Assembly (NCBI RefSeq): GCF_000204055.1
Contig: NW_006768823.1
Location: 69,898 to 133,897 of the forward strand
Direction: 5' to 3'
Source: Melampsora larici-populina 98AG31
Taxonomy: Eukaryota > Basidiomycota > Pucciniomycetes > Pucciniales > Melampsoraceae
DNA length: 64,000 nucleotides
The notes under the pieces are model-generated. The model was not told where the DNA came from and made no database searches. It was given only the letters and a program-made list of their open reading frames with translations. The position numbers and the translations under genes are program-made. Shown here piece by piece: positions 1 through 8,444 of this stretch; position 1 is the stretch's first letter; the number at the start of each line of letters is the position of its first letter.

Positions 1-260
1 TATAGCTGCTTATAGATTCAGCATAATCTAGGTCATTGATCAGCTTTTGAAGGACAATCTTGCCAGAGTACATGCAAAAAATTAACGGCCTTGTAAGAAT
101 GGTAAGCCACATGGTTACTTCCACCAGTTGACAATCACACCTTCGGAATGGGCTCAAGTACAAAACATTAATGCAGAACTGAAGGTATGTAATATTTTCA
201 AATATTTGAATCAAACCCAGTTTGTATCTTGCATCCTATTGACTTTTCCAACATGTTTTT

Positions 261-1350
261 ATGTGGTTTATTGATGCCGCAAAGCTAATGGAAGGGAGGA
301 AACCCGCTGGATGCATGGTAATCCTTGAATACATTGAATTGTGTCAGACGTTGCAAGATCAATTAGATTCTCTCAACAAGTCCGACACCTTATACCCAAT
401 GTTGGCTGCAATGGTGCAAAAGACACAGGTGTATCTAGATGAAGCTCTTTCTTGTAATGCTTTAGTCATGGCAACTATGTTGCATCCGGCTTTTTGACTT
501 TGATTCTTCCACTTTCTTTGATAAAACATCATCTACCTCAATCCAAGCTAAAGCAACTTTTAATTCTCAATTCAAGACCAATCAACTGAAAACTTCACAC
601 AAGCAACAAGGAAAGCAATGTGAATCATCAACCAGTCAACAAGGTCTAAGCTCAAAAGCATCAATTTTCAAACTTTATAGTGATGATGGCAAGGATATGG
701 GTGATGATAACCAGCTTACTGATTATATATGTGGTTGTGATCATATGAAAGAAAGTGATTATGATATTTCGGATCCCAACTCTGTTAAGAGCGTCTTTGT
801 AGGGTTCTGGTGATAGGATTGGAGTTCTCAATCTGCAGTTCTTATCAGACCGGCTCAACGCCCTTCATAACGTGTCATTTGTCAAGGGGTAGTATGTCAC
901 TCAATACAGGTGACACAGGTGTCTCAATCTGTGACATGTGATCTGTAAGTGTCACGAGTTCACTTCATAACACTCTGCCCTTCACTGGTAGACAGGTCCA
1001 TTCCTCCCCATCTCTCTTGTATGATTATCAACAGCATGTGGATTACTGATGACATGTGCTTATCAGGCAAATTGCAACCAATATCTTGTGGTTGCAGCAA
1101 TGGCCAAGGATTACTTGGCCTGCTCAGGTTCTTCTGGTGAACTTGAAAGGATGTTTTCAACAGCAGCCAATGTCTGTGTTGCAAGTAGGGGCAGGATGTT
1201 AGTTATCTAAAGTGAAAGGCAGGTATCCTGTCAGCTTTGGCTAGCTGAGGGATTACCTCTAGTAAAAGGCTTTAGAAAGCTAATGGAGGCTTTTAACATA
1301 GCTGAGCACAAGGAGTTTTTAAGGAATTGCAATTTGTCACAAAGGAAAAA
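261..1350 (+). pseudogene. hAT transposase remnant
   Basis: Two separated pieces of a hAT-superfamily transposase lie in the same direction. The first (261-497) resembles the segment just after the MEGDFASG motif of the two better hAT copies in this window (near 25,675 and 62,600). It shares the order LEYIELCQTLQDQLD, then MLAAMVQKTQVYLDEAL, then ATMLHP. The second (about 1,091-1,350) contains the C-terminal dimerisation signature, with GELERMFSTAANVCVASRGR read in one frame and an in-frame stop shortly after. The stretch between them is not open. This is a broken, immobile relic. No terminal repeats were found, and the left end may lie outside the window. Confidence 0.75.
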
Positions 1351-1544
1351 GTAGTGTGGTTTGAATGTTTGTTTTCTATGCCTATTTTCCTTATCTATCT
1401 ATATGACTATGCCACTTATGTTTGTATTCCAGCTCCCTTTCTTTTGATATGGCCCCTTTTTAAATGTGAAGTAAATTGTTTTTTTGGAAAAATAAGTCTT
1501 TGTGAGCCTTTGCAGCACACTGGAAAGCTGTAGTGTTGTTTCAG

Positions 1545-1715
1545 AACGCTGGGCTGCTGGTGGGCGCTCCAGAGTGGAGCGCTTGATTGCTGTGCAGCGC
1601 CTTGGAACACACCAACCAGAAGTTGCGCTGCAGGATGTGAGAATTCCTTGCAGCAGATCCTAGCTGCGCTTGAGCTGCCACGCCTAAAGCGCAAAAAAGC
1701 GCAACTGGCCCATTT
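1545..1715. repeat. GC-rich hairpin-bearing patch
   Basis: This patch is much richer in G+C than its surroundings and is full of GCGC words. It contains a perfect short hairpin (GCGCTCCA, a GAG loop, then TGGAGCGC, near 1,563-1,582) and ends with AAAGCGCAAAAAAGCGC. Similar islands occur near 46,095, 51,897 and 53,085. It is probably the debris of a small non-autonomous element, but no terminal repeats or target duplication could be fixed. Confidence 0.4.
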
Positions 1716-1733
1716 TTGACCCAATCATCTAAA

Positions 1734-2048
1734 ATGTCTCAACAGCTGTTACCCGCCACTGGTTCTCAAATCAAACCAAGTTCACCTACCTCTACCTCTT
1801 CTCATAATCTTTGCCATTGTCAAAATTTGGCTCTTCCATCCCCCGGCTTTGTTTTTCAATCTCCTGATTCTTGCCGCACTTTAGTTAATCCTACCAATCA
1901 CTCTCAACAGCCTCCTGGATCAAATTCCAACCAATCTATGTCAGCCTTAGCATTGGAGTTGGAGGAGTCCAAATCCAATCAATCTGATCATTCTGACCAG
2001 TCAGATGATTCAGTAAAATTGGGAATGAATGACTGGCGTGGGGATTGA
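1734..2048 (+). CDS. Ser/Gln/Pro-rich ORF, unassigned
   Basis: An ATG-initiated frame of about 104 codons, rich in Ser, Gln, Asn and Pro, with an acidic C-terminal stretch containing NQSDHSDQSDDS. I recognise no domain. In composition it resembles the low-complexity N-terminus of the hAT transposase at 23,166, so it may be a detached 5' exon of a transposon gene. It lies between a hAT relic and a DIRS recombinase relic, so a host gene is unlikely. Confidence 0.25.
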   Translation: MSQQLLPATGSQIKPSSPTSTSSHNLCHCQNLALPSPGFVFQSPDSCRTLVNPTNHSQQPPGSNSNQSMSALALELEESKSNQSDHSDQSDDSVKLGMNDWRGD

Positions 2049-2303
2049 TTATGTCAAGATTGGATGTGTAACCAAGAAAGTAGAGGCCCATGAAACATGA
2101 GAGAAAAAGATGTAGACAAAATTGAGGGTATAGGGACAGGATCAGAGAGCAGGCAGGACTGGAAGTAAAGGGTTGGTAACTGGATTTGATAGGATAGGAG
2201 AGGAAGTATGGCCAGGTCAGTAATTTTGTGGAAGGTAGCAACTGTTGTCAGGAAAATTGATTCAAGTACAAGATTTCCCTGTAATTTCATGTCAGACACT
2301 TCA

Positions 2304-2645
2304 TCAAGATGAAAAAGACACTATAAAGAGCTGTATCAAGAAATGGTCATAACTAGTCAATATGAAGAATCCTCTTTCACTCAAGCATATCCAGTCAGTG
2401 GTTTCCCAATCTTCTTGTTCACGTGATGACAGGTTGTTTTTGGCTATGCTAGGCATTGGATTTGGAGGTCTCCACAGATTGGCAAGATGACAATTCCAGA
2501 TTCAGTTCTCCTTTTTGAAGCCAAAAAAGTTATTTTACAATCATCACTTAAATTTTCAGTTTGCAAGAAATTTATTCAGTACCATCTTCCTTTTTCAAAA
2601 TTTGACTCTACTCTCATCAGTGCACCTATCATTATTCAATCTAAC
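2304..2645 (+). pseudogene. DIRS-like tyrosine recombinase fragment
   Basis: A piece of a DIRS-type tyrosine recombinase that matches the better copy at 38,150-38,500. It starts with HQDEKDTIKSC, continues with LFLAMLGIGFGGLHRL (which holds the first catalytic Arg), shifts frame, and goes on with VCKKFIQYHLPFSKFDST. One frameshift and a TGA interrupt it. It stops abruptly near 2,645, where it meets a recombinase piece of the opposite strand, so the HxxR and Tyr motifs are missing. It is a non-functional fragment. Confidence 0.7.
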
Positions 2646-2830
2646 ACGCGACCACATGTCCTGTTGTCCTACTCACAGTGCCCATGGAGAAGGCCCCCGA
2701 CGTTGGGGGCCCTTCAATCCCTCGCAAAAGAGTCGCAAAAACGCTCGCATTTGTCTTGCAATTGCCAGACAAAGGGACAGGAATTGATGAATTCCAGTAA
2801 GACTGGACCATGTTAGTCTTCAAGACCTTT

Positions 2831-3036
2831 CTGACATCTGGGTGGTTAGTGATTCCGGTGATGTTGGGTACGGAACTTTGGAAGGCTGAGGCTATACCAG
2901 ACAGGTAAGCTTCTATGGTTCTAGGGGAGACGGGGTTGCCTGTTTGGTGGCTAATGTGTTGGCATGAGACAGATATAAAGGCAGAGAGTGAAGACACAGG
3001 GGGTACTGGATGATACTTTTCTTTGGCGCAGAACAA
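2831..3036 (-). pseudogene. DIRS-like recombinase N-terminal piece (minus-strand element)
   Basis: The minus strand encodes the core-binding part of a DIRS-type tyrosine recombinase, with VSPRTIEAYLSGIASAFQS followed by PDVRKVLKTNM. This corresponds to SISPRSVRAYLVGIRHIFK and QDVKDTMKSCM in the copy at 37,839. It follows the RNase H of the same element (3,095-3,862) in the expected order. Homology ends near 2,830. The frame then runs open into unrelated sequence containing a GGCCCCC/GGGGGCC hairpin (about 2,692-2,711). Confidence 0.6.
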
Positions 3037-3094
3037 TACAAATGAGATGATGGCTGATCAGTATTTGGATTTTGTGGATGATGCTAGTGCTTGG

Positions 3095-3862
3095 TCAGCA
3101 TCTGACGCGGCGATTGCCTTTAGAAGCTCTTTTCAGGAGGGGAATGACATATCTGTTGTGGTCAGAGGGGAAACCTCCTTCAGGGAGTTCTTTAAATGCG
3201 TCTAGAGGGTTGACAATTGTGCACGGCATCTCTTCATAGATGGTGTCTATGACGCCACGTGAAAGGGCGTCTGCATAAATATCCTTCTTGCCGGGTAAAT
3301 GGCATACCCGTACGTCAACTTTTGCTTGTATAATCTTGTAGATAAGCGATTGAAATAGGTCGCGGACTTTCTCTACCGGACGGTGTGAGAGAAATAAATC
3401 ACACATGTTGGAAGAATCCGAGCAGATAAGGATTTTCCTGGCCCCTCTCTTGATCCCTATAAGGATCCCGTGGCCGGTTGCTGCTAGCTCAGCCCAATAT
3501 ATATCTCGGGAAGGGAGAGACAACTGAACGTGAAATCCTTCAGCGGTGTTTGGGAGCCATACTCCTATCCCGGTGTTGCAAGCGTCAGCTGTACATGTAA
3601 ATTTGGTGTCATTGATCATGGCCCACACGCAGGATTCTAGGAACAGGTTCCCATCTGAGGCTTCCAGGTGGTCTGCTAGCCAGTTGAGGTTGTGTTGTAT
3701 AGACTTATTGTTGATTAAAGATTTATATGTCTTGCCTGCGATCTTCTCCCAAGAGGACTGTAGCGCCCACCTCCCCATCGGAAACAAGTTAATACCCCAT
3801 GACACCCATCCCAAAAGTGATTGCCATTCTCTCAAAGTCTTTGTTTTCATTTGAGTGAACAA
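3095..3862 (-). CDS. DIRS-like RNase H domain (minus-strand element)
   Basis: An open frame of 255 codons encoding the RNase H end of a DIRS-type polyprotein. LREWQSLLGWVSWG at the start matches the RT/RNase H junction of the copy at 37,100. CTADACNTGIGVW, YWAELAATGHGI, ICSDSSNMCDLF and YADALSRG supply the acidic residues of an RNase H fold in order. The TADA Asp, AEL Glu, SDSS Asp and ADALS Asp are all present. It is separated from the RT (4,914-5,471) by about 1 kb of unrelated sequence with 76-bp tandem repeats, so the polyprotein is split although this domain is open. Confidence 0.8.
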   Translation of the reverse strand: MFTQMKTKTLREWQSLLGWVSWGINLFPMGRWALQSSWEKIAGKTYKSLINNKSIQHNLNWLADHLEASDGNLFLESCVWAMINDTKFTCTADACNTGIGVWLPNTAEGFHVQLSLPSRDIYWAELAATGHGILIGIKRGARKILICSDSSNMCDLFLSHRPVEKVRDLFQSLIYKIIQAKVDVRVCHLPGKKDIYADALSRGVIDTIYEEMPCTIVNPLDAFKELPEGGFPSDHNRYVIPLLKRASKGNRRVRC

Positions 3863-3926
3863 TCACAAGGCAAGGACTTGAAATGAGTTCAAGCGGACTG
3901 AATGTCGACGCTGATGAGTGATGATA

Positions 3927-4376
3927 CCTGGACAGAACAGGTACGTTGAGTTCTGGATGAACTTGAAATGGTAGGATGAAGGGCGGAAGGAATCACGCCT
4001 TACCTGGACAGAACAGGTATGTTGAGTTCTGGATGAACTCGAAATGGTAGGATGAAGGGCGGAAGGAATCACACCTTACCTGGACAGAACAGGTACGTTG
4101 AGTTCTGGATGAACTCGAAATGGTAGGATGAAGGGCGGAAGGAATCACGCCTTACCTGCAAAAGAGCAGGACAAACGACAGTGGTAGGAAGGTCTCAAGC
4201 TTCAGTTTCCACGTGATCTATTTCACACACACACATAAACTAGTGATGAAAGATAGACAAAACTAGAAGACTAAATAATAGAATGAAGAATAGACAATCA
4301 CCTGGACAGAACAGGTACGTTGAGTTCTGGATGAACTCGAAATGATAGGATGAAGGGCGGAAGGAATCACACCTTA
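3927..4376. repeat. 76-bp tandem repeats plus a detached copy
   Basis: Three consecutive 76-bp units start with CCTGGACAGAACAGGTA at 3,927, 4,003 and 4,079 and end at about 4,154. They differ at a few bases only. A further unit starts at 4,301. Both 4,155 and 4,377 continue with CCTGCAAAAGAGCAGG, and blocks near 4,180 and 4,490 share TCAAGCTTCAGTTTCCACGT. The whole unit has therefore been duplicated with its flank. It lies inside a DIRS-like polyprotein, between RT and RNase H. Confidence 0.85.
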
Positions 4377-4913
4377 CCTGCAAAAGAGCAGGATAATTGA
4401 CATTGGTAGGAAGGCTGTCGATAGAGGTGAGTACAGTCCAGGTAATAAAACACACACAGATATTAGAGTAAGAGAAAAGAAAATGCTTACTCTCAAGCTT
4501 CAGTTTCCACGTGATGATCGAAGGAAACTGGAGCTCGAGAGAGAGCAGGTATAAATGAAAATTTCTGGTCACACAAAATTTTGGGAACTCATCCCAAAGA
4601 GGAAAAGATAAAACACACAAACACAAGTAGTTGAGACAGATACGGATTTGGACAAGAATGAACAAGGATGAAAATGAAGAATAGCTACATTGAGATTTGT
4701 GGTACTGATTCATTCTAAGCCACCTGAAACACTACACATATTCCAACATGCTCCTTCTTCTCCTACCCTAGTCTTGAATTATCAGCAGCTCATTCCTGAA
4801 TCACACCTACCAAGTACTTTACTGTTCTTCTACGTGATGAACTTGACATTCCATCCCAACTACACAACAACAGGACTAGGTCGGACTTCTTGGTTTTGGG
4901 GAGGGTGAATAAC

Positions 4914-5471
4914 ATGGATTCCGCTTTCACCAAGTGTCCAATGATTTCCAACTCCTCTCCTGAGGAGGTCTAATAGGAGGAGGAGTTTGCTCTGATCGAG
5001 AGGGATTTCGTGTCCTTTGAAGGTGACTAGAGAGCTCGCCGGACACACTCCCCATGTGTCGTCCATGAGGTTATTGATGTGGGTGATGCCTAGTCGTGTC
5101 CTCGCTATCCATAAGACGAGTGAGAAAAAGGAGGCCCACAGCTTTGGAAACGCGGCTGAACCAAAATTTGTGCATTTGTCAATGTGGAACGTATTCCCGA
5201 TCCGTACGACTTGCCTCATCTGCCACGCCAGTGCCATTGCCAAAATCCTATATGCATTCTGCACGTCTGATTTTCACAACAAGAGTTTGATACCTTTCTT
5301 TTTCATCGCTACCATATAAGGAGCAAAAGATATCAGAGAGTCAAAGGATACTTTGATTTTTTCTTTTATGATTGAATCATTGAGTGAGGGTGGCCCGTAG
5401 CTCATTTCAGTGCACACTCTCATCTTTGTAGTACCCTTCTTCTCTACCAAGAGCAGAGGTGAGACTTTCAT
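4914..5471 (-). pseudogene. DIRS-like reverse transcriptase core (minus-strand element)
   Basis: Two adjacent minus-strand frames make up the reverse transcriptase palm and fingers. The upstream one (5,274-5,471) has PLLLVEKKGTTKMRVCTEMS. The downstream one has NFGSAAFPKLW, then INNLMDDTWGVCPA, in which MMDD/LMDD takes the place of the usual YxDD. The same order is seen in the plus-strand copy at 36,490-37,122. A frameshift lies near 5,270, and homology ends near 4,910 where repeat-bearing sequence begins. Confidence 0.75.
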
Positions 5472-5986
5472 CCCCGGTAATAACGTGAAAACCCCTCGGA
5501 ATATCTTCCTGCGGCCACTTCTTTGGCTCTCGCCGATTCTAGAAGTGTTGGGTGGTTAGAACACATGCTGTGGTTCTTCACGTACACCGTCTTCTGGGAT
5601 GGGACCTTGCTCATCGGCCAGAAACCCTGCTTGAGTCCTAATATGACAGACTTCACAAACGGCTGCTTTGGATGGTCCACTAGCAGGAATTCAAACATCT
5701 TGGCGTCTATAGGCCATTCTATCGAGAAGAGGTCTTTGTATTGGGACAGCGCATATTTTGCGCAGGGGTTGTCTTGTAGAGGTGGAGGAGGGTCTAGTGG
5801 GAGGGCTGATAGGCTTGAGTCGATAGCGTTTGAGTACCCTACCGCTCCTGTCCAATCCCACTCGTAACCTCTCTTGAACTTCCGTATTCCGAACTCTTTG
5901 CTTGTTAGTTCTCTTGCTACCCATTCCTTTGTGTACTTGTCTATGTCATTCGCGACCGTTGGATCTGGCCTGTCTCTAAGCTGCAT
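5468..5986 (-). CDS. DIRS-like pol N-terminal region (minus-strand element)
   Basis: An open minus-strand frame that precedes the RT. Its KRGYEWDWTGAVGYSNAI and QPFVKSVILGLKQGFWP blocks match RGYIWDG and LFVKSVLKGLRVGFWP in the plus-strand element (36,000-36,300). This is the conserved linker between gag and RT in this family. It has no catalytic motif of its own. It overlaps the RT frame by four bases. Confidence 0.7.
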   Translation of the reverse strand: MQLRDRPDPTVANDIDKYTKEWVARELTSKEFGIRKFKRGYEWDWTGAVGYSNAIDSSLSALPLDPPPPLQDNPCAKYALSQYKDLFSIEWPIDAKMFEFLLVDHPKQPFVKSVILGLKQGFWPMSKVPSQKTVYVKNHSMCSNHPTLLESARAKEVAAGRYSEGFSRYYRG

Positions 5987-6620
5987 GAGTGATGCACTTA
6001 TGAGACTTGTAGCAGTTCAGGTAGTCGCACATTCCGTGAATCCTGCTGCATTTGTCGTCTTGGCACTTGACGAGGTTCCACCCGCCGCATAGTTGTTAGT
6101 TTCTCGGCAGGTTCCTCATGTTTTTGACTTTACCTGCCCATGGGTGTTCAGGTTTTGGCTTTCTGTAAGACGTGACTCTTGGTGGATGTGCTTTGGTCGT
6201 ACTAGAGGAAGCAACTCCATTTGAGTTGGACATGTGGTGTGAGTCGCGAGACGACTTCTTATCTGCCAGCGCAAGATGCTTGAGGTGGGATAACTTGTCG
6301 CTCGCGAAATCTGTGAACGACAGGTGTCTTCTTGTGGCAAAAGCTTGGCGTAATGCAATGTTGTAAGGAATGACATCTTGCCAGTTGCCCTGTTGTTGAA
6401 TCATATCGAATGACATATGGGGTTTGAGCTGGTCAGTCTCTGTTGTGAAACCCTTCCCGATATTTGGGATGTCTTGGTGTATAGGTATGGTATGGGTATA
6501 AAATAGAGTATATGGACTAACCCTTTCTCGGAAAGTCCGCTCCATGATTCGGAGATGCTTGTGGTATTTTCTAAACAAATCCTCTGCAGTCCTGTAACAA
6601 GAACCAGAAAGCAGTATCAT
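5985..6620 (-). pseudogene. DIRS-like gag C-terminal part with CCCH-type finger
   Basis: A minus-strand frame (6,096-6,620) encodes the helical gag middle (YRTAEDLFRKYHKHLRIME, then WQDVIPYNIALRQAF, then LSFTDFASDKLSHLKHLAL). Just downstream, in another frame (about 6,080-5,990), lies a Cys/His cluster, CGGWNLVKCQDDKCSRIH followed by CDYLNCYKSHKC. The plus-strand element has the matching CYEWNLYETCKYGAKCRRLH. A zinc-binding nucleic-acid finger at the end of gag is expected for an RNA-packaging protein. The frame change between the two parts indicates decay. Confidence 0.65.
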
Positions 6621-6681
6621 GGAAAACTTCAGTCAACAACCATCTCCTGCAGTATTTCTCATGCTGTATGTGCTTTATAAG

Positions 6682-6997
6682 TTATAGACTTACGAAAGCC
6701 AGACTGAGAGTTTTGACCAGATAGAACACTGCGTCTCTCCATTCTGTTGCCTCATTGAATGGCTTTGGTTTGATTTTTGATGCAGGGTTGGTGTCTTTTG
6801 ATCTTGACGCCAAACTGAAATTTAGCGTGACTGGTCCTGTGTTGATCTTCTCCAAGTCGATAAACTTGTATTGAAGTAGATCTTGAACAAGCACATCTGG
6901 GAAGTGGTGTGATTTTCCTGAATACCACGCGAAGTGAAACACTGCATCGAACAGGATGTTGTCTCTGTATTCTTTGATCCGTTTGTTGATTCCAAGT
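6682..6997 (-). pseudogene. DIRS-like gag, part downstream of the insertion
   Basis: On the minus strand the frame re-enters gag at LGINKRIKEYRDNILFDAVF directly beyond the 9-bp target duplication, and continues through DLLQYKFIDLEKI and NPASKIKPKPFNEATEWRDA. It is the continuation of the gag frame at 14,768-15,237. The bases at both sides fit in phase if one copy of the 9-bp duplication and the 7,761-bp element are set aside. The plus-strand copy has ELLQGKYIDL at the equivalent point. Confidence 0.75.
6989..6997. repeat. Target site duplication, left copy
   Basis: ATTCCAAGT lies directly before the first base of the left terminal inverted repeat, and the same nine bases follow the right one at 14,759-14,767. 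A 7-bp duplication is possible if the repeat is taken to start one base earlier (TCAAAC rather than CAAAC). Confidence 0.85.
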
Positions 6998-7271
6998 CAA
7001 ACTTAACAAAGTCCCTCGCCAAAGGCCCGAGGCTGAAGCGAGGGACTTACGCCTAATGTCCAGATTTTCGCGTGAGATCTGCCGGGGCATTTGCCCAAAA
7101 TCTATGATCTCTCTTGCTGAGAAATCACACCAATCAAGTTCCCTCAACCTCCTTATGAAATACGAGCGCATGACTGGCGAGAAACTTTCTGCGCTGGCAA
7201 AACTCTCATAACTCAAGCGGCTCTCAAGATATCACAATTTCTTCATTTGGGGCGCACACGGGGCCGTACGC
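6998..7271 (+). repeat. Left 274-bp terminal inverted repeat
   Basis: Compared by eye with the reverse complement of 14,485-14,758, it matches throughout except one C/T difference near 7,241. A perfect 9-bp stem, GTCCCTCGC with GCGAGGGAC (7,011-7,019 and 7,038-7,046), lies 13 bases in from the tip and is mirrored in the right repeat. It could be a protein-binding or strand-folding site. The repeat also reads as an accidental open frame in one direction. Confidence 0.9.
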
Positions 7272-7548
7272 CTCTTCAACGATTTTACATGCTGCGCGTC
7301 ACAAACGAAATAATCTGACCAAATTCTTTAAGATCAAAATGTAGTTCAAGGGTCTTAATGACAATGTATTATCCTTGCCCCTGCTACGTGAGGATAGGCA
7401 CATTAGTATGGATTTTGAGTCCTGCAGCAATATATGAGCTTACGCGAGCTTGTCCTCATATGATTTGGCATCACCGATATTGCACGTTGATCTCAAGCTG
7501 ATCCGCCTGGGCAACCAAAAATACCAACAGGAATGCAGTCAGCGATGA

Positions 7549-8045
7549 CTATCGGGATTCATTTAGAGTGCCAGGAATGCTTGCCTCAGTCTGCATGAAG
7601 TCACGCCATATAAGTCTTTCATGGCCTGCGTCATAAATTTGATCGCGGATCATGCCGAGTAGGTGGAAGACTGACCGACCACAGTCGAAAGCATCGCCGC
7701 GCCACGTGAGTTGATGAGGCCAAAGCACACGATGCTGTCGGTTGAGCAAGACGTAAAGAAAGTCAAACACGTTTGTGTTCAGACTTGGATATAGCGGAGG
7801 ATGTTGAGGGCTTTCCCAAGAGGTGACAACGGCGCTGTCCTGTGCGCGACATGCCAATCAGGACGAACTGCTGCGATATATTGTCGAACCGTCAGGCCTT
7901 CTTGATGGATCATGGCGGTTATTTTGGCATAGGATACTTCACGCTCCTCCTCGCTGTCGGGAATGACAACGTCATCGCGTTCACGTCTGTTGAAATCGAT
8001 CTCGATATCATCGAACTGACCGGTTTGTACAATTGTTTCATCCAT
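7549..8045 (-). CDS. Small acidic protein of the TIR element, unassigned
   Basis: Starts at the ATG at 8,045 (MDETIVQTGQFDDIEIDF). Exon 1 (8,045-7,785) and exon 2 (7,734-7,549) join in phase across a 50-bp GT...AG intron (7,784-7,735), giving about 148 residues. The N-terminal third is acidic (VVIPDSEEEREVSYAKI), followed by EGLTVRQYIAAVRPDWHVAH; the second exon has WPHQLTWRGDAFDCGRSVFH. I recognise no domain. It is transcribed away from the DUF6589 gene over a shared 400-bp spacer. If the intron is wrong, the same sequence would need a frameshift. Its function is unknown; a regulator or partner of the element is inference only. Confidence 0.55.
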
Positions 8046-8181
8046 AGTAATATTGAGATTAATACAAGGGGGATTCGACGTGTGGATGATATGAAGAGAA
8101 GGAGTAAATATGAGGTGATGAGGTGAGATAGATACATCAAATCTCCCGGCGTCTCCGTAGCATGAAACCAAAGGAACTTAT

Positions 8182-8220
8182 AGCTCCTTCATGGTGTGAC
8201 AAGTGTCACAACAAGGAGCT
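8182..8220. promoter_or_regulatory. Nested dyad in the divergent promoter region
   Basis: Between the divergent start codons at 8,045 and 8,445, AGCTCCTT (8,182-8,189) pairs with AAGGAGCT (8,213-8,220). Inside this, TGTGAC (8,195-8,200) pairs with GTCACA (8,205-8,210). Two concentric inverted repeats in a bidirectional promoter could be a protein-binding site. No function is shown by the sequence alone. Confidence 0.4.
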
Positions 8221-8444
8221 CGGCTACCACCGAATCCATCCCAGGCTCTGGGGTTCATTTGCTAGTGAATCACGGCCAGGGTTTATATTGTTCAAGGTTT
8301 CAGGGGGCTCATGCCGTCTCACAAAAAACTGCTTCGACATTTTTGTAGACTGAAAGTACATCTATTGACTGCTGAATTATATTATTACATCCACTTCATC
8401 ACAACATAACCCGTCAAAGAATTATACATTTGCTTCTTTATACC

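Noticed and set aside
3927..4376. CRISPR-like array
   Set aside because: The 76-bp units are contiguous without unique spacers, and the genome is eukaryotic.
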